Positions 58,451 to 60,000 of a stretch of 60,000 nucleotides of DNA are shown here, in pieces. Positions within the stretch are counted from its first letter, which is position 1. Each line of letters starts with the position of its first letter. The notes beneath the pieces were generated by a model. That model searched no databases. It saw only the letters and a list, made by a program, of their open reading frames with translations, and was not told where the DNA came from. The DNA comes from Nymphaea colorata (Eukaryota > Streptophyta > Magnoliopsida > Nymphaeales > Nymphaeaceae): the NCBI RefSeq assembly GCF_008831285.2, contig NC_045143.1:19247655-19307654 (forward strand), in the 5' to 3' direction. A program made the position numbers and the translations under genes.

Positions 58451-59032
58451 ATAGGTCTCTGAGTAATCAATTCCTTCCTTTTGAAAAAAACCTTTCGCTA
58501 CCAGTCTGGCTTTGAATTTTTTGACTGATCTGTCAGCTTTATACTTCTTCCTTAGTACTCATTTACATCCAACGGGTTTTCTGTCATTAGGAAGATCTAC
58601 TAATTCTCAGACTTTATTCTTTTCTATGGATTCAATTTCTTCATCCATAGAATTCACCCAATCTGACGATTCATGCGAGCTAATGGCTTCATCATATGTC
58701 AGATTGTCAGACATTTCGTCAATATCTGCTAAATAGCATAGCTCCTCTGTCAGATATACATAATAATCATTCAAATATGAATGAGGAGCTATAGGTCTTT
58801 TATGACCTGATAACGTTTAAGATGACGAGGTATTCATATTAGTTGGTTCATTGCCTAACTGATCTTCAGTCAGTTCATTTCTTAACTGTTCCTCAGACGA
58901 TTCCTGCTCAGTTGGTTCATTGCCAAACTGACCTCCAGTCGGTTCATTACCAGACTGTTTATCTGAATAAATCAGATCATCCAGTATATCATTTCGATAT
59001 TCCACTGGATCATAATCTTTATTATTGAGTTC

Positions 59033-59983
59033 TTATATGAACTCTACATCTCTGTTTTCTATAAGTCCCATAGATGAATGATAAAATCTGTCGCCCTTGT
59101 ATCCTTTTGGGTATCCAATAAATATACATCTCACTGATCTGTTATCTAGTTTATCCAGTTTTGGATCTAGAATTTTCACATGTGCTATAGATCCCCATCT
59201 CTTTAAATATCTCAGATTTGGTTTTACACCAGTCCATCTTTCATAAGAAGTGGTTGGGACTGCTTTATAGGGCACTCAGTTTATTGTATATATAGCTGTT
59301 AACACAGCTTCTCTCCAAAAAACTTTTGATAATTGTGCGCCTGCCAACATGGATCTCACCATGTTCAAAAGGGTTCTGTTACACTTCTCAGCCACACCAT
59401 TTTGTTGTGGTGTCCTAGGCATTGTCTTTTGCCTATTAATTCCAAGGTCTTTTCAGTATTCGAGGAATTCACTAGAAGTTTATTCTCCTCCTCGATCAGA
59501 CCTTATGATTTTGATATTCCTTCCAAGTTGTCTCTCGACTTCAGATTTGTATTCCTTGAATTTCTCAAGTGCTTCTGATTTATATCCGATTAAGTATATG
59601 TAACCAAATCTTGAAAAGTCGTTAATAAATGTTATGAAATATAACTTGTCACTATGAGTTTGGATCCTGAAAGGTCCACAGATATCAGTATGAATTATCT
59701 CTAATAATTCAGTGGCCCGAATTACTTCAGATGGAAATGGTTTCCTTGTCATTTTTCCGTATACACATGACTCGCATTTCACAAAATCATTTATATTTAT
59801 GTCAGGTATTAAACCTTGTTGTGCTAGAGTCTGCATCTTCTTTATGCTTATATGACTTAATCTTTCATGCCATAAGTTTACATTCACACTCATTGCACAA
59901 TCGAAATAAGTAGAACTTGAAGCTTCATTCATGTCATTCAGTTTGAACATACCATGTTCTTTTACAAATTTTCCACCAAACAT
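59033..59983 (-). pseudogene. Copia 2 gag-pre-integrase and integrase
   Basis: The frame at 59480-59983 has 'LWHERLSHISIKKMQTLAQQ', 'CESCVYGKMTRKPFP', 'LLEIIHTDICGPFRIQTHSD', 'YFITFINDFSRFGYIYLI' and 'IIRSDRGGE', i.e. the HHCC-type finger (H..L.H ... C..C) and the first two catalytic acids (D in HTDICGP, D in RSDRGGE). After a break, the frame at 59033-59275 has 'VPYKAVPTTSYERWTGVKPN' (reading through a TGA at about 59270), 'LRYLKRWGSIAHVKI' and 'RCIFIGYPKGYKG'. Confidence 0.85.
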
Positions 59984-60000
59984 GAACCTTCCATGTTTTC

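Larger units (their letters stand above)
56520..60000 (-). mobile_element. Ty1/copia LTR retrotransposon 2 (degenerate, runs off the window)
   Basis: The minus-strand order from the right edge is gag-pre-integrase and integrase (59480-59983), integrase C-terminal region (59033-59275), a linker (58817-59005), reverse transcriptase (57872-58450) and RNase H (about 57350-57820). The right edge of its 3' LTR is at 57159, where ...TATCCAACA meets a purine-rich tract. The left LTR edge is not clear; 56520 is a rough limit. The 5' LTR and gag lie beyond 60000. Multiple stops and an internal deletion make it inactive. Confidence 0.8.

Overview
The window is nuclear DNA of a flowering plant. It is AT-rich and crowded with transposable elements: Ty1/copia and Ty3/gypsy relics, hAT, PIF/Harbinger-like and CACTA ends. 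Its gene fragments are of plant type: a G-type lectin receptor kinase, ferulate-5-hydroxylase (CYP84), a type-A response regulator, histone H2A.X and chloroplast FtsH. The species cannot be named from the sequence. Only one gene looks complete, an intronless 800-residue LECRK-type lectin receptor kinase at 52051-54453 on the minus strand.

Layout. 1-2960: two diverged copies of a segment that also lies upstream of the receptor kinase, with an unrecognised minus-strand gene relic between them. 4770-17640: a tandem array of three hAT transposon units of about 3.7 kb, all on the minus strand. Each carries a decayed BED-finger/hAT transposase; the first two also carry a fragment of a BAR-domain (SH3P-like) host gene. 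The middle unit is split by a 3.0-kb PIF/Harbinger-like element. 18-27 kb: a third copy of the receptor-kinase flank, split by a structurally complete but coding-dead copia element (20341-25234). 28-39.7 kb: a CACTA end, an intron-containing FtsH pseudogene, gypsy gag remains and a block of minisatellites. 39766-41981: a non-autonomous hAT element with an 8-bp target duplication and a captured BAH-domain exon. 44590-50898: two PIF/Harbinger-like elements head to tail, sharing a TTA. 52-55.3 kb: the receptor kinase and its flank. 56.5-60 kb: a second copia element, minus strand, running off the window.

The most notable object is the element at 44590-47655. Between its terminal inverted repeats and TTA target duplication it holds, in one orientation, a probable promoter and first exon of histone H2A.X, a ferulate-5-hydroxylase (P450) exon piece, and the terminal exon of a type-A response regulator with its poly(A) signal. 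That is a three-gene Pack-type chimera with the parts needed for transcription. The hAT elements at 39766 and 4770-15242 also carry host exons, so the window shows repeated capture of host gene pieces by different DNA transposon families.
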